Translations under genes and position numbers: made by a program
Source of the DNA: Amycolatopsis camponoti
GTDB lineage: Bacteria; Actinomycetota; Actinomycetes; Mycobacteriales; Pseudonocardiaceae
NCBI RefSeq assembly: GCF_902497555.1
Contig: NZ_CABVGP010000004.1
Span: forward strand, 248,001-312,000
Length of the DNA: 64,000 nucleotides
Direction of reading: 5' to 3'
Notes under the pieces: generated by a model
The model's input: only the letters and a program-made list of their open reading frames with translations
Databases searched by the model: none
What the model was told of the DNA's origin: nothing
In this document: one piece after another, positions 7,170 through 15,804 of the stretch
Numbering within the stretch: position 1 is the stretch's first letter
Layout of the letters: every line of letters begins with the position of its first letter

Positions 7170-9023
7170 ATGCAGGAGCCGAGTGGCGGGGGGCGCATCG
7201 CCCTCGACACCCTCGACCTCGCGGTCAAGGGGGCGACGGCCTACGGACGGGACGATCTCGTCCAGCGCCTCACCGACGCCCGGCGCCTGCTGTCCGAACC
7301 GGACGTCACCGTCTACGTCGTCGGGGAGTTCAAGCAGGGCAAGAGCTCGCTCGTCAACGCCCTGCTGACCGCGAAGATCTGCCCGGTCGACGACGACATC
7401 GCGACCGCGGTGCCGACCGTCGTCCGGTACGCGCCGGAGTCCGGGGCTCTGGCGACCTACGAACCGGCCGACCCGTCGTCGCCGCCGTGGACCGAGCGGA
7501 TCTCCCTCGACGACCTTCCGACCCACGTGAGCGAAGCCGGGAACCCCGGCAACGTCCGCAAGCTCAAATCCGTCACGGCGTCGATCAGCCGCCAGCTGCT
7601 CTCCGGTGGGCTGGTGCTGGTCGACACCCCCGGCGTCGGCGGCCTCGGCTCGCTGCACAACGCCGTCACGGTCAGCTCGCTGCCGCGAGCGCACGCCGTT
7701 CTCTTCCTCTCCGACGCGTCCCAGGAACTCACCGGTGCCGAGCTGCGGTTCCTCCGCACCGTCAAGGAACTCTGCCCGAGCGTCTTCTTCGTCCTCACCA
7801 AGATCGACCTCTACCCGCAGTGGCGCCGGATCCTCGAGCTCAACGCCGGCCACCTCGAAGCGTGCGGGATCGCCATCGACACCGTCGCCGTCTCCTCGGA
7901 GCTGCGCACCGTCGCGGCGCGCTCGGCCGACCAGGAGCTGAACGTCGAATCCGGCTTCCCGCAGCTGGTCAAGCGGCTGCAGGGCGTGGTCGGCGACGCC
8001 GAACGGTCCGCGCTCAACGCCGTGGGCCTGCACGTCGGGTCCGCGGTCGGCCAGCTGCACGCCGCCCTGCGCGCCCGCCGCACCTCCCTCGCGCACCCGG
8101 AGCAGTCCGCCGCGCTCGTCGCGGAGCTGACCCGGGTCAACGACCGCGTCGACGCGCTGCGCAGCCAGTCCGCGAAGTGGCAGCAGCTGCTCTTCGACGG
8201 CTTCGCCGACATTTCGTCCGATGTGGACTACGACCTGCGCGCCCGCTCCCGCGGTGTGCTGCACGAGGCCGAAGAGGCCATCGAAGAAGGCGACCCCGCC
8301 AAGAACTGGGCCGAGTTCGAGAAATGGCTGCGCCAGCGGCTCGCGAACGAGACCCTCGAGAACTACGCGACCTTCATCAAGCAGGCCCGCGGCCTCGCCG
8401 CCCGCGTCGCCGAGCACTTCGAGCTCGCCGAGTCCCAGGCCGTGCTGCCGCGCGAAGTGCAGGCGCCGGTCCAGGTCGTCGAGGAGATCGACATCGACTC
8501 GTCGTTCACCGGCGTCAAGACCCGCGGCACCACCGGGATGGCCGCGTTCCAGAAGGCCTACAGCGGCTTCCTGATGTTCTCGATGCTCACGAAGATGGCC
8601 GCGCTGGCCATCCCCACCCCGTTCGGCGTCGCGGCCGGCCTGCTGATGGGCCGCTCCGGCTTCATGGACGAACGCAAGCGGCAGCTGGAAAAGCGCCGCG
8701 GCCTGGCCAAGACGGCCGTGCGCCGGTTCGTCGACGAGTTCAACCTCCAGGTCGGCAAGGACTCCCGTGACGCGATGCGGACCGTCCAAAGAGAACTCCG
8801 CGACGCCTACAGCGCCCGCGTCGAAGAGCTCCAGCGGTCCCTCACCGAAGCGCTGGCGAACGCGAAGAAGGCGGTCGTCGAGGACGACGCCGAGACGGGC
8901 GAGCTCAAGCGGCTGGAGGCCGACATCGAAGCCCTCGAAGTGCTCGGCCGGCGCGCCGACGAGCTCACCCTGCGCAGTGCACCCAAAGCCGTGCCCGCAG
9001 CCGTCCCGGCGGTGACGCGATGA
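7170..9023 (+). CDS. iniA: IniA-like dynamin-family GTPase
   Basis: 617 aa. The GTPase domain has G1 GEFKQGKS (52-59), G3 DTPGVGG and G4 TKIDLY. Long helical stalk segments follow, and a hydrophobic paddle-like stretch (about 455-497, FLMFSMLTKMAALAIPTPFGV) could insert in the membrane. Characteristic IniA stretches are present: GRDDLVQRL near the N-terminus, SDASQELT and the WRRI region after G4. M. tuberculosis IniA (about 640 aa) is a bacterial dynamin-like protein that mediates membrane fission and is induced by cell-wall inhibitors. Start is the ATG after GAAGGAGCGGTC, 35 nt after the repeat gene. The downstream gene overlaps it by ATGA, indicating translational coupling. Confidence 0.9.
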   Translation: MQEPSGGGRIALDTLDLAVKGATAYGRDDLVQRLTDARRLLSEPDVTVYVVGEFKQGKSSLVNALLTAKICPVDDDIATAVPTVVRYAPESGALATYEPADPSSPPWTERISLDDLPTHVSEAGNPGNVRKLKSVTASISRQLLSGGLVLVDTPGVGGLGSLHNAVTVSSLPRAHAVLFLSDASQELTGAELRFLRTVKELCPSVFFVLTKIDLYPQWRRILELNAGHLEACGIAIDTVAVSSELRTVAARSADQELNVESGFPQLVKRLQGVVGDAERSALNAVGLHVGSAVGQLHAALRARRTSLAHPEQSAALVAELTRVNDRVDALRSQSAKWQQLLFDGFADISSDVDYDLRARSRGVLHEAEEAIEEGDPAKNWAEFEKWLRQRLANETLENYATFIKQARGLAARVAEHFELAESQAVLPREVQAPVQVVEEIDIDSSFTGVKTRGTTGMAAFQKAYSGFLMFSMLTKMAALAIPTPFGVAAGLLMGRSGFMDERKRQLEKRRGLAKTAVRRFVDEFNLQVGKDSRDAMRTVQRELRDAYSARVEELQRSLTEALANAKKAVVEDDAETGELKRLEADIEALEVLGRRADELTLRSAPKAVPAAVPAVTR

Positions 9024-10495
9024 CCCCGCTCTACGTCCAGGTCCGCGGGTTCGTCGCCCGCGCGTGCGCCGGGTACGCCGGCACGCCGGCCGAGCCGCAG
9101 CTGCGGCAGATCGCCGGCCGGCTGGCCGAACCGCTGCGCGTCGCCATCGCCGGCCGCGTCAAGGCCGGCAAGTCCACCCTGCTCAACGCGCTCGTCGGCC
9201 AGGAGCTGGCGGCGACCGACGCGGGGGAGTGCACCCGCGTCGTCACCTGGTACCGCAACGGCCCGACCTACCGGATCATGCTGCACCCGGTCCGCGGGAT
9301 GCCGCGCCAGCTGCCGTTCGGGCGGCTGTCCGGCACGCTCGGCCTCGAGCTCGGCATGGCGCCCGGCGACGTCGACCGGCTCGTCGTCGACTGGCCGTCG
9401 CCGGCCCTGCGGGCGATGACGCTGATCGACACGCCCGGGCTGGGTTCGGCGCGCTCGGAGGTCTCCGGACGCACCGAGGTCGCGCTGGTCCCCGAGGGTG
9501 ACGGCGTCGGCACCGCGGACGCCGTGGTGTACCTGATGCGCCACGTCCACGGCGACGACGTCCGGTTCCTCGACGCCTTCCACGACGACCCGGCGCAGCG
9601 GCGCCCGGTGAACACGATCGGCGTGCTGTCCCGGGCCGACGAGGTCGGGCACGCCCGCGGCGACGCGCTCGACTCGGCGGCCAGGATCGCCGACCGCTAC
9701 GCCCGCGACTCCCGCGTCCGGGGCCTGTGCCAGACCGTGGTCCCGGTGGCCGGCCTGCTGGCCAGCTCCGCCGCCTCGCTCAAGGAGTCCGAATACCGCG
9801 CGTTCCGCGTGCTGGCCGCCGCGCCGGAGGCGGAGGTCGCGAGGCTGCTGACGTCGGCCGACCGGCTCGCCCGCGCGGAGTCCGAAGTGGACGTCCCGGC
9901 GGCCGAGCGCGCGGAGCTGCTGGCCCGCTACGGACTGTTCGGCGTCCGGGTGGCGGTCGAGCTGACCCGCGGTGGCCTGGTGACCGGCGCGCGGGCGCTG
10001 TCCGGCGAGCTGCTGGCCCGCAGCGGCCTGCACCGGCTGCGGTCCCTGCTGACCACCCAGTTCGCCGCGCGGGCCGACGTGCTCAAGGCGCGCTCCGCGC
10101 TGCAGGCGGCCGAACTGGTGCTGCGCGCCTACCCGGACCGCACCGGCGGGCTGCTGCACGAGTGGGAGCGGATCGTCGCGGGGGCGCACGAGTTCGCCGA
10201 GATCCAGCTGATCGACTCGATCCGGCTCGGCGTCGTGCTCTTCACCACCGACGAGGCCCGCGACGCGGAACGGCTGCTCGGCGCGGCCGGGGTGGACGTG
10301 CCGAGCCGGCTGAACCTGCCGGGGGACGCGGGCCGCGCCGCGGTCCGGCAGGCGCTCGGCGCGCAGCTGCTGAGGTGGCAGCGGCGCGCCGAGCACCCCG
10401 CGTCCCCGCGCGACGTCCGCGACGCGGCCCGCGTGCTGGTGCGCACCTGCGAAGGAATCCTGCTCAGCGAAGCCCGGGCGGAGGTCTTGTCGTGA
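9020..10495 (+). CDS. iniC: IniC-like dynamin-family GTPase
   Basis: 491 aa, matching the length of mycobacterial IniC (about 493). G1 is GRVKAGKS (45-52), followed by the IniC-type segment LLNALVG and TDAGECTRVVTWYRNGP. G3 is DTPGLGS and G4 is probably LSRADE, with helical stalk regions after it. No clear hydrophobic paddle is visible, unlike its partner, so the two may work as a heteromeric pair with the IniA-like protein supplying membrane insertion. The start overlaps the iniA stop (ATGA) and the stop overlaps the next start (GTGA). Expected role: membrane remodelling under envelope stress. Confidence 0.9.
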   Translation: MTPLYVQVRGFVARACAGYAGTPAEPQLRQIAGRLAEPLRVAIAGRVKAGKSTLLNALVGQELAATDAGECTRVVTWYRNGPTYRIMLHPVRGMPRQLPFGRLSGTLGLELGMAPGDVDRLVVDWPSPALRAMTLIDTPGLGSARSEVSGRTEVALVPEGDGVGTADAVVYLMRHVHGDDVRFLDAFHDDPAQRRPVNTIGVLSRADEVGHARGDALDSAARIADRYARDSRVRGLCQTVVPVAGLLASSAASLKESEYRAFRVLAAAPEAEVARLLTSADRLARAESEVDVPAAERAELLARYGLFGVRVAVELTRGGLVTGARALSGELLARSGLHRLRSLLTTQFAARADVLKARSALQAAELVLRAYPDRTGGLLHEWERIVAGAHEFAEIQLIDSIRLGVVLFTTDEARDAERLLGAAGVDVPSRLNLPGDAGRAAVRQALGAQLLRWQRRAEHPASPRDVRDAARVLVRTCEGILLSEARAEVLS

Positions 10496-11739
10496 CCGAC
10501 TTGCCGAAGAAGATCAAGAAGGCGGCCGCGGCCGTCGCCGGCGCCGTCGCGTCCGAAGTGGCGGGCAACGCGCTCACGCCGGGGTCGCCCGCCGCGTCGG
10601 CGCCACCGCCCCAGCCGGAGCCGGCCGCCGCCGAGACCCCGCACGACGTCCCCGCCCACGAGTACGTGCCCGAGGTCGAGACCAGCACCGTCACCCGCGG
10701 CGAAGACGGTCACGTGGAAGCGCAGACCGGCACGGTCTGGCACCCGGAGACCACCGACGGCCTGCCGCTGAAGGAGCTGCCGACCGTCGAGGAGTTCGAG
10801 CAGATCGAAGTCCACGAGGACGAGTTCGGCAACTTCGTCATCGACGCGACCGAGCGGTTCGTGGTGCACAACAACGGCCGCGACGAGGTGTACACCGACC
10901 ACCAGCACATCGTCGTGCCCGGGGACGGGACGCCGGGCGACACGGACATCGACATCGTCCAGGACGCCGACATCGTCGTCCACGAGAACCCGGACGGCAC
11001 GATCACCGTGGAGCACCAGGGTTCGCTGACCTACGAGCTCACCCCGGACGCGCCGGGGCACGGCGACATCGAGGTGTTCCAGGAGGAGACGGTCGTCCTC
11101 GACGAGGCCGAGACCGGGCCGCCCGGGATCGACGTCGGGGTCACCGTGGACCAGCAGGCCAGTGCCGACGACCCGTTCGGCGAGCCGGCCGGGCCGACCA
11201 TCCACCAGACCGAGGTGATCGCCGACAAGGGCCGCGGTGCCACGGTGACCGCGCAGGTCACCGCGCCGTCGCCGTCGCTGCCCGGGACGCCGTCGGCGCC
11301 GGTCGTGACGTTCAGCCGTCAGCCGTCCACAGTGGACACACCGGCGCCGCCGCCGGTCGCGGTCGAGACGACGACGACGTTCGCGGCGGCGTCGTCGCAG
11401 CTGGCCGAGCACCCGGTGGCGAAGCACAGTTTCGCCACCGACCCCGAGCCGAAGCACCACGACGCCGGTGAGGTCACGGGCACCCGGCCGCACCCCGCGG
11501 AGAAGGAGCACCCGTTCGAGCCGCCGCGCCACCACGAGCCGGAGCCCGACCACCGGCCGGAGCCGGACCACGCACCGGACGCGGATCACCCGCCGGACGA
11601 TCCACCGCCGGAGCCGCACGACCTGCCCCCGGTGGAGCCACCCGGCCCGCCGTCGCACGAAGACCACCTCGAGGAACCCGGGCGGGTTCCGGACGAGCAC
11701 CCGACTTTCGATCACGCGCACACCGCCGGCGGAGGCTGA
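10492..11739 (+). CDS. Acidic low-complexity protein of the ini-like operon
   Basis: 415 aa, no family recognised. It starts with a basic amphipathic helix (LPKKIKKAAAAVAGAVASEVAG) that could lie on a membrane. A Pro/Ala linker follows, then an acidic beta-strand-rich central region (about 55-230, with repeated short strands such as DADIVVHENPDGTITVEHQG). The C-terminus (about 300-415) is rich in His, Pro, Asp and Glu. GTG start overlaps the iniC-like stop and the Hsp70 gene starts 1 nt after its stop, so it is tightly coupled to both. The His/acid-rich tail echoes that of the repeat protein at 6007, suggesting shared metal or partner binding. Confidence 0.7.
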   Translation: MTDLPKKIKKAAAAVAGAVASEVAGNALTPGSPAASAPPPQPEPAAAETPHDVPAHEYVPEVETSTVTRGEDGHVEAQTGTVWHPETTDGLPLKELPTVEEFEQIEVHEDEFGNFVIDATERFVVHNNGRDEVYTDHQHIVVPGDGTPGDTDIDIVQDADIVVHENPDGTITVEHQGSLTYELTPDAPGHGDIEVFQEETVVLDEAETGPPGIDVGVTVDQQASADDPFGEPAGPTIHQTEVIADKGRGATVTAQVTAPSPSLPGTPSAPVVTFSRQPSTVDTPAPPPVAVETTTTFAAASSQLAEHPVAKHSFATDPEPKHHDAGEVTGTRPHPAEKEHPFEPPRHHEPEPDHRPEPDHAPDADHPPDDPPPEPHDLPPVEPPGPPSHEDHLEEPGRVPDEHPTFDHAHTAGGG

Positions 11740-11740
11740 C

Positions 11741-13318
11741 ATGGGCTACGGACTGGGCATCGACCTCGGCACGACCTTCACGGCCGCCGCCGTCGACAGC
11801 GCCGGCCACGTCGAGATGGTGTCGCTCGGCGACCGGACGGCGGCCATCCCGTCGGTGGTGCTGCTGCGGGCCGACGGCAGCGTGCTGGTCGGCGACGCCG
11901 CGAGCCGGCGCGCGGCCGTCGAGCCCGACCGCGTGGCGCGGGAGTTCAAGCGGCGCCTCGGCGACCCGACGCCGGTGCTGCTCGGCGGCGCGCCGCATTC
12001 GGTGGCGTCGCTGATGGCGCACCTGCTCGGGTACGTGGTGCGGACGGTAGCCGGGCAGCAGGGCGGCCGGCCGGACCGGATCACGCTCACGCACCCGGCG
12101 AACTGGGGGCCGTACAAGCGGGAGCTGTTCGAGCAGGTGCCGCGGCTGACCGGGATCGACCGCGTCGGCCTGATCACCGAGCCTGAAGCGGCGGCCGCGC
12201 ACTACGCGTCCCAGGAACGGCTGGAGGACGGCGCCGTCGTCGCGGTGTACGACCTCGGCGGCGGCACGTTCGACGCGACCGTGCTCCGCAAGCGCGGCAA
12301 CGGCTTCGAGATCCTCGGCAGCCCGGAGGGCATCGAGGGCCTCGGCGGCGTCGACTTCGACGAAGCGGTGTTCGGGCACGTCGACCGGGCGCTCGACGGG
12401 AAGCTGTCGCAGATCGACCCGGACGACGCCGGCGCGGTGGCGGCGGTCGTGCGGCTGCGCCAGGAGTGCGTGCTGGCGAAGGAAGCCCTGTCGGCCGACA
12501 CCGAGACGGCCGTTCCGGTGCTGCTGCCGTCGGTGCAGACGGAGGTGCGCCTGACCCGCGGCGAGTTCGAGGAGATGATCCGGCCGTCGATCACCGCGAC
12601 GATCGGTTCGCTGCACCGGGCGCTGCGCTCGGCGAACCTCCGGCCGGCCGACCTCGGGGCGGTGCTGCTGGTCGGCGGCTCGTCGCGGATCCCGCTGGTG
12701 TCCCAGCTGGTGTCGGCCGAGCTGGGCCGCCCGACGGCGGTCGACATCCACCCGAAGTACGGGGTCGCGCTCGGCGCCGCGGCGCTGGCGTCCGGCCGGT
12801 CCGGCCTGGTCCAGGCGACGCGCTCGCAGCCGTCGATCCGGCCGGTGCCCCCGCCGCCGGTCCCGGCCGTTCCCCGCGTGCCGCCCCCGCGCGAGGAGAC
12901 GAAGACGATGGCGACGCCCGGGTTCGGCGCGGGTGCACCGCCGCCGTCGCTGGGCCGCGCGAAGGCCGAGGCGAGCCCGGGACGGCGGGCCTCGCGCCGC
13001 GGGGTCGTGGTGGGGCTGTGCGCGGTGGCGGTGGTGGCGATCGGCGGCGTGGCGGTGGCGGTGGCGAGCTCGGGCGGAAGCCCCTCGGGCGGCACCCCAC
13101 CGGCGACGACCGCGGCGACCGACACGCCGACGCTGGTGACGGTGCCCTCCCCGGAGGCCCCGGAGACGACGCACGCGACGGTGGCGGCCCCGCACACGAA
13201 CCCACCCGCGACGACCCGGCGCAAGACCCCGCCGAGAACGACCACGCCGACGAAGACGACCACCCCGACGACGACCACCACGCCGACGACCACGACGAGC
13301 ACGAAGCCGACGCCGTGA
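11741..13318 (+). CDS. Membrane-anchored Hsp70-family ATPase without substrate domain
   Basis: 525 aa. The actin/Hsp70 ATPase domain fills residues 1 to about 360: phosphate-1 motif GIDLGTTFTA (6-15), phosphate-2 YDLGGGTFD (about 170), and adenosine motif LLVGGSSRIPLV (about 308). No canonical substrate-binding and lid domains follow. There is a Pro-rich linker, a basic stretch, one membrane helix (about 422-444) and a Thr/Pro/Lys-rich tail that should lie outside the cell. Start is the ATG 1 nt after the upstream gene. Its place at the end of the dynamin operon suggests an ATP-driven or signalling role on the ini machinery at the membrane. A strong terminator follows. Confidence 0.85.
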   Translation: MGYGLGIDLGTTFTAAAVDSAGHVEMVSLGDRTAAIPSVVLLRADGSVLVGDAASRRAAVEPDRVAREFKRRLGDPTPVLLGGAPHSVASLMAHLLGYVVRTVAGQQGGRPDRITLTHPANWGPYKRELFEQVPRLTGIDRVGLITEPEAAAAHYASQERLEDGAVVAVYDLGGGTFDATVLRKRGNGFEILGSPEGIEGLGGVDFDEAVFGHVDRALDGKLSQIDPDDAGAVAAVVRLRQECVLAKEALSADTETAVPVLLPSVQTEVRLTRGEFEEMIRPSITATIGSLHRALRSANLRPADLGAVLLVGGSSRIPLVSQLVSAELGRPTAVDIHPKYGVALGAAALASGRSGLVQATRSQPSIRPVPPPPVPAVPRVPPPREETKTMATPGFGAGAPPPSLGRAKAEASPGRRASRRGVVVGLCAVAVVAIGGVAVAVASSGGSPSGGTPPATTAATDTPTLVTVPSPEAPETTHATVAAPHTNPPATTRRKTPPRTTTPTKTTTPTTTTTPTTTTSTKPTP

Positions 13319-13418
13319 GCTGACGGGGGAGAAGTTCCCGGCGGAAGGGGTACCGCCCGCCGGGTGAGGGGCCGGGCCGGCGCGTGCGGTTCGGGGGCCG
13401 GCCCGGTCGCCGGATCCA

Positions 13419-13453
13419 GGGCCGGCTCCCACCGAGGGGGTGGGAGCCGGCCC
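13419..13453 (+). terminator. Perfect 15-bp hairpin ending the ini-like operon
   Basis: GGGCCGGCTCCCACC (13419-13433), a 5-nt loop and the exact complement (13439-13453) form a very stable stem about 100 nt after the Hsp70 stop and before cutA. It lacks a U-tract, as is common in high-GC actinomycetes. Confidence 0.8.
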
Positions 13454-13499
13454 GCTCGGCCGCGGCTCGCCGCGACCGCGCCGCCGGTAGCCTCGCGGC

Positions 13500-13829
13500 A
13501 TGGCGGCAGAGCACGTGATCGTGACGTCCACGACCGACTCCGAGACGGCGGCCGGGGAGCTGGCCGTGAAGCTCGTCGAAGAGCGGCTCGGGGCCTGCGC
13601 GCAGATCGTCGGGCCGGTGACCAGCGTCTACCGCTGGGAGGGCGCGGTGCGGACCGACCGGGAGTGGCGCGTCGAGATCAAGACCACCGCCGCCCGGGTG
13701 CCCGCGCTCACCGAGCGCATCAAGCAGCTGCACGGCTACGACCTGCCCGAGGTGATCGCGACGCCGATCGAAGGCGGCAGCGCGGACTACCTGACCTGGG
13801 TGACCACCGAAACCGGGAACGGTGGTTAG
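13500..13829 (+). CDS. cutA: CutA-type divalent-cation tolerance protein
   Basis: 109 aa, the normal size for CutA1. It begins with the HVIVTSTTDSETAAGELA strand-helix, has the conserved GACAQIVGPVTSVYRWEG core and W-V-I-K-T strand, and ends with PEVIATPIEGGSADYLTWV. CutA1 forms very stable trimers with a ferredoxin-like fold resembling PII proteins; a role in copper tolerance was proposed, but its function is not settled. ATG start follows the ini operon terminator. The RraA-like gene begins 9 nt downstream, so the two may be cotranscribed. Confidence 0.92.
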   Translation: MAAEHVIVTSTTDSETAAGELAVKLVEERLGACAQIVGPVTSVYRWEGAVRTDREWRVEIKTTAARVPALTERIKQLHGYDLPEVIATPIEGGSADYLTWVTTETGNGG

Positions 13830-13838
13830 CTTCGAGGC

Positions 13839-14537
13839 ATGGACCTCAGCACCCGCTTCGCCTCCCTCACCACCGCCCACCTCGCCGACGCGTGCATCCG
13901 CGCCGGTCTCCCGGTGCGCTGCGCCCCCGCGGCGACGCGCGCCGTCGTCTCCGGCACCCGGCTGCTGGGGCCGGCGGTCCCGGCCCGGCACGTCGGCAGC
14001 GTCGACGTCTTCCTGGAAGCCTTCGAGCACGCCCCGGCGGGCGGGGTGCTGGTGGTCGACAACGGCGGCCGGCTCGACGAAAGCTGCGTCGGCGACCTCG
14101 TCGTCCTCGAAGCGCGCGCGGCCGGGCTCGCCGGGGTCGTGATCTGGGGCCTGCACCGCGACACCGCCGACATCCGCGCGATCGGGCTGCCGGTGTTCAG
14201 CCTCGGCTCGATCCCCACCGGCCCGCTCGCCCTGGGCCCGCGCATCGACGGCGGGCTCGCCGAAGCGATCGTCGGTCCCTGGCGGATCGGCCCGGCGGAC
14301 CTCGTCGCCGGCGACGACGACGGCGTCGTCTTCCTCCCGCAGGACCGCGCGGACGAGCTGTTCACCCTGGCCGAGGGCATCCGCGACACCGAACGCCGCC
14401 AAGCGGAGCGGATCCGGGCCGGCGAGCCGTTGCGCGACCAGGTCCGTTTCGCCGAGTTCCTCGCCGCGCGCGAAACGGATCCGGGCCTGACGTTCCGCGC
14501 GCACCTGCGGGCCGTCGGCGGGGCGATCGAGGAGTGA
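13839..14537 (+). CDS. RraA-family / HMG aldolase-like protein
   Basis: 232 aa, covering the whole RraA-like (formerly MenG-like) fold. Visible features are the N-terminal TTAHLADAC helix, PARHVGSVDVFLEAFEHAPAGGVLVVDNGG, the GDLVVLEARAAGLAGVVIWGLHRDTADIRAIGLPVFSLG segment with the family Arg-Asp pair, and GPADLVAGDDDGVVFLP. Members include RNase E inhibitors and class II pyruvate aldolases; sequence alone does not separate these, and the metal-binding Arg-Asp favours an aldolase or decarboxylase-like activity. ATG start is 9 nt after cutA. Confidence 0.8.
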   Translation: MDLSTRFASLTTAHLADACIRAGLPVRCAPAATRAVVSGTRLLGPAVPARHVGSVDVFLEAFEHAPAGGVLVVDNGGRLDESCVGDLVVLEARAAGLAGVVIWGLHRDTADIRAIGLPVFSLGSIPTGPLALGPRIDGGLAEAIVGPWRIGPADLVAGDDDGVVFLPQDRADELFTLAEGIRDTERRQAERIRAGEPLRDQVRFAEFLAARETDPGLTFRAHLRAVGGAIEE

Positions 14538-14580
14538 CCCGAAAGTGTGATGTTCCGCCGGACGGGGTACCCGCGGCGGT

Positions 14581-15030
14581 GTGGAAGGCGAGATCGAGGA
14601 CATCCTCATCGGGTTCGGCCGGGACACCGAATACCACTTCGCGCGTGGCCTGCGGGCCTACGTGGGGCGGGTCGCCCGGGCCGTCGGTGTCGGGTTCGAA
14701 TCGTGTTCGCTCGACCCCCACGTCCCCGCGTCCGGCTATGTGGCGCTCGAAGGGCCGGGGCGGGACCTCGCGCTGATCTGGCACGAGGTGCACGGCTGGT
14801 CGGCGGTGGCCGAGCCCGCGGACGGCGTGCCGCAGGTGCTCGCCTACCTCGGCGGGACCGATGTCGTGCCGCCACCGCACGCGGTCGCGCGGTTCGCCGC
14901 CCGGCTGCCGGCCGTCGGCTCGTCCCGCCCGCCCGTCTTCCGGGCGCCCGGCCGGCACGAGGACCTCGTCGGCCTGCTGCCGGTCACCGGGCCCGAAGGA
15001 CTGCTGAGGGCGAGCTCGCCGCCGTGGTGA
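14581..15030 (+). CDS. DUF6292-like protein
   Basis: 149 aa, GTG start. A helix (YHFARGLRAYVGRVARAVGVG) is followed by GYVALEGPGRDLALIWHEVHGWSAVAE and VLAYLGGTDVVPPPHAVARFAARL. This matches the small Amycolatopsis-type family that I recall as DUF6292, whose function is unknown. No signal peptide or membrane segment. The start lies 43 nt after the RraA-like gene, where AAGTGTGATGTTCC may hold its promoter. Confidence 0.65.
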   Translation: MEGEIEDILIGFGRDTEYHFARGLRAYVGRVARAVGVGFESCSLDPHVPASGYVALEGPGRDLALIWHEVHGWSAVAEPADGVPQVLAYLGGTDVVPPPHAVARFAARLPAVGSSRPPVFRAPGRHEDLVGLLPVTGPEGLLRASSPPW

Positions 15031-15085
15031 AGCGCCGCGGGGCGCCTAGGATGGGCGGGCAGCGACCGTCCAGCGAGGGAACCCC

Positions 15086-15733
15086 GTGAGCAGCGCCGAG
15101 GAACCGAAACCCGTCCGTGTCCTCCTCGTGGAGGACCACGACATGGTGGCCGAGGCGCTGCAGCAGGCCCTCGACCGCGCCGACGGGATCACCGTGGTCG
15201 GCCGCGCCCGCTCCCGCAGCGGAGCCGTCGCCGACGCGCGCGAGCACGGCCCGGACGTCGTGGTGCTGGACCGGCGGCTCGCCGACGGCGACGCCCTCGG
15301 CGTCATCGCGGAGCTCGGCGAGAGCGGCGCGCGCGTGCTGGTGCTGACCGGGGACGCGACCCCGTCGGTCGCCGTGCAGGTCGCGAAGGCCGGTGGGTCC
15401 GGGCTGCTGCTCAAGTCGTCGCAGCTCGGCGTGCTGGAGTCCGCGGTGCGGGACGTCGCCGCGGGTGGCGTGGTCTTCGACCAGGAGCTGCTGCCCGAGA
15501 TCTTCGACCGGCTCACCGGCCGGCTGGCGGCCCGCGGCTCGGAACTCACCGCGCGGGAGCGCGAGACCCTCGACCTGCTCGCGGAGGGCGCCACCACCGA
15601 GGAGATCGGGGCTCGGCTCGGCGTCTCCCGCAACACCACGCGCAACCACGTCCAGCGGGTGCTGGAGAAGCTCGGCGCGCGGTCGAAGCTCGAAGCGGTC
15701 GCCGTGGCCCGCCGGGAGGGCCTCCTCGGCTGA
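15086..15733 (+). CDS. NarL/LuxR-type response regulator
   Basis: 215 aa. The receiver domain (10-125) has the acidic pair in LLVEDHD, the phospho-acceptor Asp in VVVLDRRLADG, Thr in LTGD and Lys in LLLKSS. The LuxR helix-turn-helix is at about 148-212 (LTARERETLDLLAEGATTEEIGARLGVSRNTTRNHVQRVLEKLG). GTG start after GCGAGGGAACCCC. It heads a cluster with an anti-sigma-type ATPase, a PAS histidine kinase and a receiver protein, and the kinase at 16245 is the likely phosphodonor. A perfect hairpin overlaps its stop, so it may be transcribed mainly as one gene. Confidence 0.88.
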   Translation: MSSAEEPKPVRVLLVEDHDMVAEALQQALDRADGITVVGRARSRSGAVADAREHGPDVVVLDRRLADGDALGVIAELGESGARVLVLTGDATPSVAVQVAKAGGSGLLLKSSQLGVLESAVRDVAAGGVVFDQELLPEIFDRLTGRLAARGSELTARERETLDLLAEGATTEEIGARLGVSRNTTRNHVQRVLEKLGARSKLEAVAVARREGLLG

Positions 15734-15752
15734 TGCACCTGCATCAGCCGAG
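15725..15752 (+). terminator. Perfect 13-bp hairpin over the response-regulator stop codon
   Basis: CTCGGCTGATGCA (15725-15737), two bases, then its exact complement (15740-15752). It spans the stop at 15731-15733 and the in-frame ATG at 15733. Its presence argues that this ATG is not the real start of the next gene. Confidence 0.65.
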
Positions 15753-15804
15753 GGTCCCGGTTTGCATCTCGTGCGCCGGGGCGCCGCCCGGCAGGCTGGA
15801 CGCC

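Noticed and set aside
12591..14627. Minus-strand open frame of about 680 codons across Hsp70, cutA and the RraA-like gene
   Set aside because: Composition is Arg/Pro/Ser-rich, there is no domain, and it crosses a strong terminator and three recognised plus-strand genes.
15733..15804. Extended N-terminus of the anti-sigma ATPase
   Set aside because: The ATG lies inside a perfect hairpin and the added 24 residues do not resemble the family.
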